From Bacteroidota bacterium (GTDB lineage: Bacteria; Bacteroidota; Bacteroidia; Bacteroidales; ML635J-15), in contig JAKQEK010000040.1 of the NCBI GenBank assembly GCA_029558535.1, positions 1-42,935 on the forward strand: a stretch of 42,935 bases of DNA, in the 5' to 3' direction. Numbering within the stretch: position 1 is the stretch's first letter; each line of letters opens with the position of its first letter. Made by a program: the position numbers and the translations under genes. Below, one piece after another: positions 1 through 7,143 of the stretch. The notes under the pieces are model-generated. The model did no database searches. It was not told where the DNA came from and saw only the letters and a program-made list of their open reading frames with translations.

Positions 1-309
1 TGGACCGTTTTCCCAGTCAATAACTTCAAAATTACCACTAATGATTGTTCCGCTTCCTATTTCAAAACTTACCAATCCGTTTGCATTTGTTGTTGGAAAA
101 TGTCTTTCGACATAAACAGCAGTTCCGCCTGCAGAACCTTGCAAAATGCTAATCTGCATACCAATGTTTGTGTTTGTTGCTAAATCATCGCTGCTATTAC
201 GAACTACTGCCTGATAACTTATGCCGTTCGGGCTTTGCGCGAAGGCAGTTACATTGGAGAAGGTACAAGTTAAAAGTACCAATACAATTTTTAATAAATT
301 TGTTTTCAT
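1..309 (-). CDS. N-terminal part of a secreted surface protein, cut by the window edge
   Basis: Reading leftward from the ATG at 307-309 gives about 103 residues with no stop before the edge. The first 25 or so residues form a signal peptide (MKTNLLKIVLVLL, ending in TAFAQ). The mature protein starts SPNGISYQAVVRNSSDDL and continues with an IGMQISILQGSAGGTAVYVE-type segment. This opening is familiar from many large exported Bacteroidota proteins whose later parts are stalk-like, tail-fibre-like or T9SS-sorted; none of that later part is visible here. The T9SS gene at 761-1252 points the same way, so the two may once have been adjacent, with the four-helix-bundle gene now between them. The exact function is unknown. 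Confidence 0.75.
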   Translation of the reverse strand, partial: MKTNLLKIVLVLLTCTFSNVTAFAQSPNGISYQAVVRNSSDDLATNTNIGMQISILQGSAGGTAVYVERHFPTTNANGLVSFEIGSGTIISGNFEVIDWENGP

Positions 310-327
310 TTTATTACTATTTTAAAT

Positions 328-672
328 TTATAATTTGTTGACTAATCCAAATAACATTCTTGATATTTCCAAGGAAAGTGATAATAATACTTCATAATCA
401 GAGGTGTTAATTTTTTTAAGTTCGTGCGCAATAATGAGCATAGAACGAACTTCGCCACACGAACCTTTAGCTATATAGAGAAAATGTCTAAATTCATTAT
501 TGCTTTTGCGTTCAAAGCCTTCAGCAATATTATTCATTACTGAAACTGATGCTCTTTGTATCTGGTCTTTAAAGCCAAAATCCTTACTGTTTTCAAATAA
601 ACCATATATCTGAATTGTAAGTTCTTTAGCTTTCTGCCATGCAATAATGTCCTCAAACTTTGCAATGCCCAT
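328..672 (-). CDS. Four-helix-bundle protein, S23 / 23S rRNA intervening-sequence type
   Basis: The protein has 114 residues, the usual length for this family. It shows the typical opening FEDIIAWQKAKELT (residues 6-19), the core DQIQRASVSVMNNIAEGFER (36-55) and RHFLYIAKGSCGEVRSML. Members fold as four-helix bundles and were first described as ORFs inside intervening sequences of 23S rRNA genes; the Avd proteins of diversity-generating retroelements are distant relatives. No rRNA, reverse transcriptase or variable repeat is present here, so its role is unknown. The start codon lies 2 bp beyond a 13 x 7-bp array (675-765) whose G/A-rich transcript, including GGAGAAAGG, could serve as a ribosome-binding leader. 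The gene separates two secreted-protein genes on the same strand, which suggests it arrived by insertion. Confidence 0.88.
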   Translation of the reverse strand: MGIAKFEDIIAWQKAKELTIQIYGLFENSKDFGFKDQIQRASVSVMNNIAEGFERKSNNEFRHFLYIAKGSCGEVRSMLIIAHELKKINTSDYEVLLSLSLEISRMLFGLVNKL

Positions 673-674
673 AC

Positions 675-765
675 TTTTACCTTTCTCCTTTCACCTTTTA
701 CCTTTTACCTTTTACCTTTTACCTTTCACCTTTCACCTTTTACCTTTCACCTTCCTCCTTTTACC
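675..765. repeat. Tandem array, 13 units of 7 bp (TTTTACC/TTTCACC)
   Basis: Units of seven bases follow one another without gaps from 675 to 765. Most are TTTTACC or TTTCACC, with variants TTTCTCC and TTCCTCC. On the minus strand the array reads GGTAAAA/GGTGAAA. It begins two bases before the start codon of the four-helix-bundle gene and contains the stop codon and last arginine codon of the T9SS gene at 761-1252. It therefore fills the whole space between the two genes. Confidence 0.95.
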
Positions 766-1252
766 TTTTAACTATTTTAAATATTTTCACTTCTTTATTC
801 CCCTGGCTTACTTTCACAAAATATGTGGCCGGTTCAAGATTGTTCATTGCAATACTTGTAAGGTTGTCTGTAATTTTTTCACTTTGTAAAAGCTTACCAT
901 TCAAGTCGTACAGTTGAAAGCTCAAATCTTTCAACTGTTCACTTTCAACTTTTAACTGTAAGAAATCGCTCGTTGGGTTAGGATATGCCGCAACCAAAAG
1001 ATTGATGCCAATAGCTTCTTCAACTGACGTTACAACCGAAATTTCGTAAGGTTGCTGCACTCCTTGTGCAACAGAACCATTCGTTCCTGTGTTTGTTGTA
1101 TAAACAACCTGCCCTACGGAATAACTCGCCGAGCCTCCGCTGCCGGTAGCATTACCACCTGATGTGTTTATACTTTCTTGTGCCATAATACCAGTAAGGC
1201 AAAATACACTAATCAACAGTACAAAAAAAGATTTTAATAGATTTCTAGTCAT
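761..1252 (-). CDS. Small secreted protein with T9SS type A sorting domain
   Basis: This 163-residue protein has a signal peptide (about residues 1-24, ending GIMA). A Gly/Ser-rich segment follows, then the motif SVGQVVYTTNTGTNGSVAQG (45-64), which I recognise as recurring in short Bacteroidota T9SS cargo. The C-terminal sorting domain occupies about residues 88-163, with YPNP at 90-93, YDLNGKLL near 115-122 and a closing LEPATYFVKVSQGNKEVKIFKIVK. It should be exported across the inner membrane by Sec and delivered to the surface by T9SS. Its function at the surface is unknown. The stop codon and the last arginine codon fall inside the 7-bp repeat array, so the original 3' end may have been replaced. 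Confidence 0.85.
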   Translation of the reverse strand: MTRNLLKSFFVLLISVFCLTGIMAQESINTSGGNATGSGGSASYSVGQVVYTTNTGTNGSVAQGVQQPYEISVVTSVEEAIGINLLVAAYPNPTSDFLQLKVESEQLKDLSFQLYDLNGKLLQSEKITDNLTSIAMNNLEPATYFVKVSQGNKEVKIFKIVKR

Positions 1253-1646
1253 AGTTTCATTTATTTAATTAATAATTGATTTTGATTTGTAGTAATATGC
1301 TCATTTTTAAATAAACATATTATGTTTAACTTAATCATTTGACTTTGTTTCAAATGCATACTACCTGATTTAGTAATTACTTTTTAAAGTATTTAATCTT
1401 GCTTAATACAATACATTTTGTTCTGCTTGTTAACTTACTTATCATGGTTGATATCATTCTACTATAATAAAGCCTACCAAATGTTTTTGATAAGTTGTTT
1501 TAAGCTAAAACATTACAAAAATAAAAACATGTTTGAATATTTATACGAAAAATTAAATTATTTTTGAAAATTATTTTTTTACATAATCACATTAACAATC
1601 TCTTGTAGTTTTAACACTGATTTTATATTTTTACAAAAAAAATCTT
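1253..1646. other. AT-rich gap between divergent genes, no gene seen
   Basis: This 394-bp spacer separates the leftward T9SS gene from the rightward osmC-like gene and so should hold both promoters. It is very AT-rich, with no open frame of useful length, RNA gene or clear repeat. The only site I would mark is the weak promoter candidate at 1603-1631. Confidence 0.6.
1603..1631 (+). promoter_or_regulatory. Candidate promoter of the osmC-like gene
   Basis: TTG at 1603-1605 is followed after 18 bp by TATATTTT (1624-1631), one base off the Bacteroidota -7 consensus TAnnTTTG. It lies 15 bp before the start codon, which is close. Such AT-rich matches arise easily by chance. Confidence 0.3.
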
Positions 1647-2054
1647 ATGCATACCTCAGAAACAATTTATTTGGGAAATTTGCGTACCGAGAACATTCAT
1701 GTACGTTCAGGTCAGAAAGTAGTTACAGATGCTCCAATAGACAACAAAGGTAAAGGCGAATGTTTTTCTCCCACCGATCTTGTTGCTACAGGATTGTGTA
1801 ATTGTATTCTGACAATTGCCGGGATGGCTGCCGAAGAACACGGTTTTTCGATTACCGGTGCAAAAGCCAAAACCACAAAAATTATGGCGCAGGAGCCATT
1901 ACGAAAAATAGCTGAAATTCAAATTGAATTTGATTTTTCAATGTGCAACTTAAATAAAAAACAGCAAATTATAATAGAACACGTTCCGTCTTTGTGCCCT
2001 GTTTCACTTAGCCTTAGCACGGATGTTAAACAAAAAATAAGTTTCAAATTTTAA
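1647..2054 (+). CDS. OsmC/Ohr-family protein
   Basis: The 135 residues have the length and layout of a single-domain OsmC-like protein. The segment SPTDLVATGLCNCILTIAG (41-59) matches the central-helix region that carries the reactive cysteine (here Cys51 and Cys53), and SLCPVSLSLS (115-124) supplies the second conserved cysteine, Cys117. OsmC and Ohr proteins reduce organic hydroperoxides in the cytoplasm through this cysteine pair; the broader YhfA-like branch has less certain substrates. No signal peptide is present. The 9-bp repeat array separates it from the thioesterase gene on the same strand. The family is clear; the substrate is inferred. Confidence 0.88.
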   Translation: MHTSETIYLGNLRTENIHVRSGQKVVTDAPIDNKGKGECFSPTDLVATGLCNCILTIAGMAAEEHGFSITGAKAKTTKIMAQEPLRKIAEIQIEFDFSMCNLNKKQQIIIEHVPSLCPVSLSLSTDVKQKISFKF

Positions 2055-2071
2055 ATAGCAGAAGAAAATAC

Positions 2072-2152
2072 AGGCACTTTAGGCACTCTAGACACTCTAG
2101 GCACTTTAGACATTCTAGGCACTTTAGACACTCTAGGCACTTTAGACACTTA
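2072..2152. repeat. Tandem array, 9 units of 9 bp (AGGCACTTT family)
   Basis: Nine consecutive 9-bp units run from 2072 to 2152. They alternate among AGGCACTTT, AGGCACTCT, AGACACTCT and AGACATTCT. The array fills most of the space between the osmC-like and thioesterase genes. A shorter copy of the same family, in the same orientation, lies at 14780-14816, so this is a dispersed repeat family. Confidence 0.93.
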
Positions 2153-2163
2153 AAAACTTAGCA

Positions 2164-2544
2164 ATGGAAACAAACTTAAAACCCGGAATAAAAGGCCTCG
2201 AAGAACAAATAGTTGTTTTTGAAGATACTGCAGCGAAATATGGAAGTGGACTTGTCGAGGTATTTGCAACACCGGCAATGATTGCTATGATGGAAAAGAC
2301 ATGCCTTAAGTCAGTTTTACCATTCTTGCCGGATGGTTTTGGTACAGTCGGGACAAAAGTAAATATTGCCCATATTAAAGCTACACCTGTCGGAATGAAG
2401 GTTTTTTGTGAATCAGAACTTGTAGAGGTTGATGGCCGAAGACTTGTTTTTCGGCTTATTGCACGTGACGAACAAGGCGAAATAGGTAATGGACAACACG
2501 AGAGATTTATAATTGATGTTAAAAAATTTATGAGTAAGCAGTAG
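2164..2544 (+). CDS. FlK-like (fluoroacetyl-CoA thioesterase family) hotdog thioesterase
   Basis: This 126-residue protein has the hotdog-fold pattern. The segment ATPAMIAMMEKTCLKSVLP covers the central helix and includes a conserved Glu. TVGTKVNIAHIKATPVGMKV carries the His seen in FlK-type enzymes, and the last strand is NGQHERFIIDVKKF. FlK itself hydrolyses fluoroacetyl-CoA, but most relatives in non-fluoroacetate bacteria are general short acyl-CoA thioesterases of unknown substrate. It is cytoplasmic. The TAG stop overlaps the GTG that precedes the ATG of the next gene, so the two are probably co-transcribed, though no functional link is obvious. Confidence 0.82.
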   Translation: METNLKPGIKGLEEQIVVFEDTAAKYGSGLVEVFATPAMIAMMEKTCLKSVLPFLPDGFGTVGTKVNIAHIKATPVGMKVFCESELVEVDGRRLVFRLIARDEQGEIGNGQHERFIIDVKKFMSKQ

Positions 2545-2546
2545 TG

Positions 2547-4859
2547 ATGAAATATATTTTTATTTGTGCGATTTTAGTTTTGTCTTTTCAGTTTTCATTT
2601 TCTCAAAATCATGTAAAACAAGCTAACACAACAGGTTCTGAAGTTTGTGCGGACGCCCCCTATCATATAATGAAATATGATTCATTGGGTAATTTAAATC
2701 CTTTACCTGTTCATGTTTTTGTGCATGGAGCATCTTGTCTGGGTTGCAATAACGAATTGATGAATGTTGTGATAAAAATTAAAAATACCTCAGATACTGA
2801 ATTTCAGGAGACTATTTTGTTTAATGATTACTCCGAAGAGGATTTTAATGCTCTTTTTATTAATAAATCATATACTGATACATATTTGGACATTCAAGCT
2901 TTCGATGAGTCTTTACCTGTAAAAAATGATATTTATACTATTGATTTTACTTCTCATTCTCATACATTTCCTGCAACGACTTATGTTGATATTACTCATG
3001 ATTACTGGTGGTTTACCATTATGATTCCGGCAGAAAAACTTGAAGGTTATGAGAGTGTAATTGATCTTGAAGTTTATTGTGAATTGGATTGGGACACTGA
3101 TGTCGTTACATATTTGCGGGTTTTTCGTCAGGAATCCGAGTTTCCAACTTTACAGGGATGGTATAGGGGAGATGTGCATTATCACGGGATGTTTACACAA
3201 AATGATGCAGAAGTTGGATTGCCTTTGGATGCGACAAAAATTATGGCAAAATATTGCGGACTCGATTGGATTACAATAACGGATCATTCATGTGATTTTG
3301 ACAATTACGGAAGTGATGAATATACTAACTGGGCTCTTTTAAAATCTCAGATAAGTGATTTGAACGATCAGGACAGTTCATTTTTGTTCATTCATGCATT
3401 AGAACAAACAGTTAAGAATTCGGCTGACGACCAGGTTCATTGTCTTGTTTATCCATCGTGGCAAAATCCAATGGGCATGAATTACTATGGCGATGGCGAT
3501 GGCGACATGACAGGCACTTCAGTAACTGTTGATATACTTGTAGATTCGCTTATGATGTATCAATCATTTGCTTATACTGCCCACCCATTTGCCGAAGGAG
3601 ACGAATTGTCCGCAGTTGTGGATGGTTCGGTTTGGAACATAGGACATGCCGATTTTTTGGAAAACGGATCTTTACACGAATATTTTGGAACGGTTATTTG
3701 TAATGATTTAAGTCAGAGTTCGGATATTTTTTCAGAACAAGAAACAATATTGATAAAATCAAAAATTGTGGGAGGGGAAATTTTTAATATGCCGAACACA
3801 TTAAAAGCAACAAATAATGCTGAAGACCCATGGGATGTTGAGCATACGGGAGATCATGGATTTGCACCTTTTCCGCAGGATGACGAACAATATGTGATAA
3901 ACAGATTTATGCAGAATCTCGAAGTCGTTGAATTTATTTGGAAAAAAGGTTTGGAAACCAAAAATGAGAACAACCTGATTGGGAATTGGAAATTTTTCAT
4001 TTCTGCTGGCAGTGATGCTCATGGCTCTTTTAATTATTCAACAACTGATTTTGTATATGGCGTGTATGGTTATATTCACGATAATGCAATAGGTAAATTG
4101 TCAACTCTTACATATTGTCCCGATGGTATGGGCGAAAATGCAACTAATGTGCTTAAAGCTTATGAAAACGGTAATGCGATTTTATCATCCGGACCAATAA
4201 TTAGTTTCGAAATTGATACTGATATTGAAAATTCTTTTCCTGAAATTATTATCGGGAATGACACATGTTTAGATTATAATGTTTGTCAAAATGCAAAATT
4301 GTCAGTTTATTCAGTTAGCTCAGATGAATATGGGGAAGTGGTATCGAAAAAGTTGATTGTTAAAACTGAAACAGAGGACTTGTCTTATGATTTGCCTCTT
4401 GATACAAACGATTGGGAATTAAATCTTACAGAATTTTTACAGGAGATTTTCGAAGATGAAGAACTGTTTTTAGATAAATGGTTTTTAATTAGGGCTGAAT
4501 TAAAAACAACTAAAACTTATACTGATGCTGAAGTATTCAGATGTGAGTCAATGGACTTTTATTCATATACAAATCCTGTTTGGCTAAAAATTAATTCGCC
4601 GAATTCGAAAAATGGAGATTTTAGTAAATCGGGTGTTAGAATCTATCCAAATCCTGCAAAAGATGTCATAAATATTGAAGTTCAATCAGATATAATGCAA
4701 GCTAATGTAATAATATGCAATAATTTAGGTCAGATTATTTACAATAAGACAATAAATAGCAACTGTAAAATTGATATATCTGATTTTCCGGAGGGAGTTT
4801 ATACTATTATTGTTAAGTCTGATGGAGAAGTTCGAAACAGCAGGATAGTTGTAATGTAA
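2547..4859 (+). CDS. T9SS-exported PHP-type (CehA/McbA-like) metallohydrolase
   Basis: I place the start at the ATG at 2547 rather than the in-frame GTG just before it; this gives 770 residues. A signal peptide ends near residue 20 (FQFSFSQ). After a roughly 190-residue beta-rich region come the metal-binding motifs of a PHP-type phosphoesterase fold: RGDVHYHGMF (about 207), WITITDHS (about 240), FIHALEQ, YTAHPF (about 343) and SAGSDAHGSF (about 486). Enzymes of this group use two or three metal ions to hydrolyse phosphate esters or carbamates; the substrate cannot be told here. The last 75 residues are a T9SS type A sorting domain (RIYPNPAKDVINIEV to EGVYTIIVKSDGEV). It should act at or outside the cell surface. 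Confidence 0.85.
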   Translation: MKYIFICAILVLSFQFSFSQNHVKQANTTGSEVCADAPYHIMKYDSLGNLNPLPVHVFVHGASCLGCNNELMNVVIKIKNTSDTEFQETILFNDYSEEDFNALFINKSYTDTYLDIQAFDESLPVKNDIYTIDFTSHSHTFPATTYVDITHDYWWFTIMIPAEKLEGYESVIDLEVYCELDWDTDVVTYLRVFRQESEFPTLQGWYRGDVHYHGMFTQNDAEVGLPLDATKIMAKYCGLDWITITDHSCDFDNYGSDEYTNWALLKSQISDLNDQDSSFLFIHALEQTVKNSADDQVHCLVYPSWQNPMGMNYYGDGDGDMTGTSVTVDILVDSLMMYQSFAYTAHPFAEGDELSAVVDGSVWNIGHADFLENGSLHEYFGTVICNDLSQSSDIFSEQETILIKSKIVGGEIFNMPNTLKATNNAEDPWDVEHTGDHGFAPFPQDDEQYVINRFMQNLEVVEFIWKKGLETKNENNLIGNWKFFISAGSDAHGSFNYSTTDFVYGVYGYIHDNAIGKLSTLTYCPDGMGENATNVLKAYENGNAILSSGPIISFEIDTDIENSFPEIIIGNDTCLDYNVCQNAKLSVYSVSSDEYGEVVSKKLIVKTETEDLSYDLPLDTNDWELNLTEFLQEIFEDEELFLDKWFLIRAELKTTKTYTDAEVFRCESMDFYSYTNPVWLKINSPNSKNGDFSKSGVRIYPNPAKDVINIEVQSDIMQANVIICNNLGQIIYNKTINSNCKIDISDFPEGVYTIIVKSDGEVRNSRIVVM

Positions 4860-4866
4860 TAGTTCT

Positions 4867-4932
4867 TTGTGCCTTAGTGTCTTAGTGGCAAAACAATATC
4901 CTTTAGTGTTACTTAGTGTCTTCGTGGCAAAA
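4867..4932. repeat. Left copy of TTAGTGTCTTCGTGGCAAAA-like intergenic repeat
   Basis: Two related units are visible, CCTTAGTGTCTTAGTGGCAA and ACTTAGTGTCTTCGTGGCAA, separated by CTTTAGTGTT. On the other strand this is the ATKxxxHKE-coding type of intergenic repeat that I have often seen in Bacteroidota. It belongs with the copies at 5109-5204. Confidence 0.85.
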
Positions 4933-4986
4933 AACCAAAAACGAAACTCGAACCGAGCCGCAGGCGAGCTCATTAGCGAAGCGAAT

Positions 4987-5077
4987 AAACCCGAAACCCG
5001 AAACCCGAAACCCGAAACCCGAAACCCGAAACCCGAAACTCGAAACCCGAAACCCGAAACCCGAAATTCGAAACCCG
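4987..5077. repeat. Tandem array, 13 units of 7 bp (AAACCCG)
   Basis: Thirteen units of AAACCCG run without gaps from 4987 to 5077, with two variants (AAACTCG and AAATTCG). Because 7 is not a multiple of 3, translation in any frame gives a repeating 7-residue peptide that is an artefact. The count and unit length equal those of the unrelated array at 675-765. Confidence 0.95.
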
Positions 5078-5108
5078 TAAATCTAAAAAAAGAAATAAAT
5101 AATATAGT

Positions 5109-5204
5109 GAACCTTAGTGTCTTCGTGTCTTAGTGGCGAAACATCAAAAAAGACTTTAGTGTAACTTGGTGTTTTAGTGCCTTCGTGTCTTTGTGGCAAA
5201 AAAT
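5109..5204. repeat. Right copy of the TTAGTGTCTTCGTGGC-like intergenic repeat
   Basis: Units such as CCTTAGTGTCTTCGTGTCTT and GCCTTCGTGTCTTTGTGGC repeat with drift. Together with 4867-4932 they bracket the 7-bp array in the same orientation. Confidence 0.82.
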
Positions 5205-5219
5205 AGCGATTGTTTAATC

Positions 5220-5930
5220 TTAATTAGAAACAAACTCCCCGAATTTCAAAAACTCTACTACTAATTTTCTTGGCTCTTTTCGCCTGATAACCCCTAAATG
5301 ATTGTATCTTACATAAGCAACATCCTTTTCGTTGCCCAAAATTGTTCTTTCCGGAGCAAGAAGCCCATCATTATCACCTTCAATCAAAAGATTATAGCCT
5401 TTGTCCTTATATCGTCTGCCAACGATTACACCAATTTCTGTATTATATGGGATTGGCAGTTGGTTAGCATAAGAACTTGAATCTGTTTGCATTTTTTCTA
5501 CATTTGGACCAAGTAATTTCTTGATTGCTTTTGCATCTTTGAAGAAATCAGCTATGTCAGCACCTCTGTTTGGAGGAGCTATCATCACAATTCTAAATAT
5601 TTTTGGGAATGAAAGATCCGGTGCAGAATATTTTAGCATTGCCCGAACAACTAAACCTCCCATTGAATGCGTAACAAACGAAACAGAATCAAGATTTTCT
5701 TTCATAATATCCATATATAACTTTTTGGCTATTGAATCCAAATCTTCGTACAATCCGGGGTAGGCATAATTTTCGGCTTCGAACCCTGCTTTTATTATGT
5801 CTCTATGAATTTTGTTCATCAAGGTTTTTGGATTTCCCCAACCATGCAAAACATATACTTTGTGCGATGCAAGGCCGTTGATATTGAAGCATATTAAAAA
5901 TAAAAATATTAAAATATTTATTCTATTCAT
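5220..5930 (-). CDS. Exported alpha/beta-hydrolase, lipase-like
   Basis: The frame opens at 5954, but the methionine at 5930 begins a clean signal peptide (MNRINILIFLFLICF...GLAS), so I use it; this gives 236 residues. The alpha/beta-hydrolase triad is visible. LHGWG (29-33) forms the oxyanion region. THSMGG (88-92) holds the nucleophile Ser89. EGDNDGLL (184-191) supplies the acidic residue. NHLGV supplies His211. APPNRGAD near 118-125 is typical of esterase and triacylglycerol lipase families with a short lid. It probably acts in the periplasm on esters or lipids; the substrate is unknown. Confidence 0.85.
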   Translation of the reverse strand: MNRINILIFLFLICFNINGLASHKVYVLHGWGNPKTLMNKIHRDIIKAGFEAENYAYPGLYEDLDSIAKKLYMDIMKENLDSVSFVTHSMGGLVVRAMLKYSAPDLSFPKIFRIVMIAPPNRGADIADFFKDAKAIKKLLGPNVEKMQTDSSSYANQLPIPYNTEIGVIVGRRYKDKGYNLLIEGDNDGLLAPERTILGNEKDVAYVRYNHLGVIRRKEPRKLVVEFLKFGEFVSN

Positions 5931-5999
5931 ATAATATTCGAAAAAAATTAGCAAATACTATGTAAAAGTAAAATAAATTTTATTCGTTGATTTTAAATA

Positions 6000-6033
6000 T
6001 TTGTTAATATTTCAGGTATAAGTTCTAATTTTG
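6000..6033 (+). promoter_or_regulatory. Candidate promoter of the 6088 gene
   Basis: TTTG at 6000-6003 and a perfect TAnnTTTG (TAATTTTG) at 6026-6033 are separated by 22 bp, slightly more than the usual 19. It ends 54 bp before the start codon. Confidence 0.5.
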
Positions 6034-6087
6034 TAATACAGAAATTATACTTTTGTTTAAGTAAATATTTTTTAAATATCAGTTTAT

Positions 6088-7125
6088 ATGAGTAGTTATG
6101 ATGAGTTTGAAAATGGTTATGATCATTTCCATAAAGAATTATCAAATAAACCAGATGAAAGAATAACAGATATTATATTGAATATGCAGGATTATGACCC
6201 CGATGCTGTAAAAGCTGCAATAAGTATTGCTAAAGAGCGTAATCTTGAGATAAAACGTCAAACAGACTGGGATCACAGCGATGCGGAAGGAGAGGAACTT
6301 GAACAAGTAATAGATTTGGATTCAGACATTCCTTATATATTTCCACACAAAGAAAACGAAGAGCAACGAAAAAGACGTGAAGAGAGAGAAGAAGAAGAAT
6401 CTGTAATAACCAACGAGGATGTTGCATCGGGATTAAATCATTTATATACCTCATGGATCATTGTTGCTATAAGCTTTGTTTTGTGTATGATCTTGGGTTT
6501 GGATTTTGAAAACAGGGGGATTGCATATTCAATTATGTTTGGCGGGGTAATTATTTCAACGGTTTTTAAACTTGATTTTTTTAAAAACAGTAAGTATTCA
6601 GGTAGAGAATTTTCCTCAATGGAAATATGGCTTGCGGAGCCGTTTATCACCAAATTTGTTGAAAGAAATTATTTTTCTGCACGTTTCAGACGCTATATAA
6701 TTTGGCTGATAATAATTATTCCGATAGTCGTATTTAACATTAATACCGATTATGAAATGGTTATTGACCAGAGTTTTAGTATTGAGCAATCAGATTTAAA
6801 AAATCCGTATCTTGGCGATCCTGTTGTTTTTGATGACACAGTGTTAATTGACTATAATCAAGTATCGAACTTCCCGAAAACAAAGCTTATTGAATTCGGA
6901 GACAGTTTGAAAAATAACGGAGAGTACAAAAAATCATTGGACTTTTATTTTGCTGCTTTAAGTAATGACAAAAGCGACACTTCGATTTATATGAAAATTG
7001 CAGAGAGTAATTATTCACTATATTTAAAACCTGACAGTTTGTGTTATTATTGGACATTGGCAGAAGAACTGGGAAGTGGAGAAGCAAAGATTTACAAGCA
7101 ATATTATTCGGATTGGTGCGATTAA
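6088..7125 (+). CDS. Membrane protein of unknown function with C-terminal TPR-like segment
   Basis: I do not recognise a named family for the whole 345 residues. The N-terminus (about 1-60) holds the motif LSNKPDERITDIILNMQDYD, followed by AVKAAISIAKERNL. I have seen this pattern at the start of other Bacteroidota membrane proteins. A very acidic and basic stretch follows (about 70-110, HKENEEQRKRREEREEEE). Three hydrophobic segments lie near 123-143, 147-165 and 204-222. The C-terminal 80 residues (SLKNNGEYKKSLDFYFAAL, then YMKIAESNYSLYL) look like one or two TPR units. It probably sits in the inner membrane. The next gene starts 18 bp downstream on the same strand. Confidence 0.7.
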   Translation: MSSYDEFENGYDHFHKELSNKPDERITDIILNMQDYDPDAVKAAISIAKERNLEIKRQTDWDHSDAEGEELEQVIDLDSDIPYIFPHKENEEQRKRREEREEEESVITNEDVASGLNHLYTSWIIVAISFVLCMILGLDFENRGIAYSIMFGGVIISTVFKLDFFKNSKYSGREFSSMEIWLAEPFITKFVERNYFSARFRRYIIWLIIIIPIVVFNINTDYEMVIDQSFSIEQSDLKNPYLGDPVVFDDTVLIDYNQVSNFPKTKLIEFGDSLKNNGEYKKSLDFYFAALSNDKSDTSIYMKIAESNYSLYLKPDSLCYYWTLAEELGSGEAKIYKQYYSDWCD

Positions 7126-7143
7126 AAACTAGATTTTACTTTT

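Larger units (their letters stand above)
4860..5219. other. Gene-free convergent spacer filled with short repeats
   Basis: The hydrolase gene and the lipase-like gene converge on this 360-bp stretch. It holds no credible gene. It consists almost wholly of two repeat types: TTAGTGTCTTCGTGGC-like units on each side, and a 13 x 7-bp AAACCCG array in the middle. Confidence 0.85.

Noticed and set aside
328..672. Diversity-generating retroelement with Avd
   Set aside because: The four-helix-bundle protein is related to Avd, but there is no reverse transcriptase and no template/variable repeat pair nearby.
647..917. Two overlapping rightward ORFs of 80-85 residues
   Set aside because: They are translations of the 7-bp repeat array (LLPFTFY-type peptides) and of the antisense strand of the T9SS gene; no start signal or family is present.
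675..5077. CRISPR array at any of the short tandem repeats
   Set aside because: Units are 7-9 bp and contiguous, with no spacers, and no cas genes are present.
4867..5133. Rightward ORF of 88 residues rich in KPETRNP
   Set aside because: It is the AAACCCG array and the flanking repeat read in one frame; the 7-residue periodicity is an artefact.
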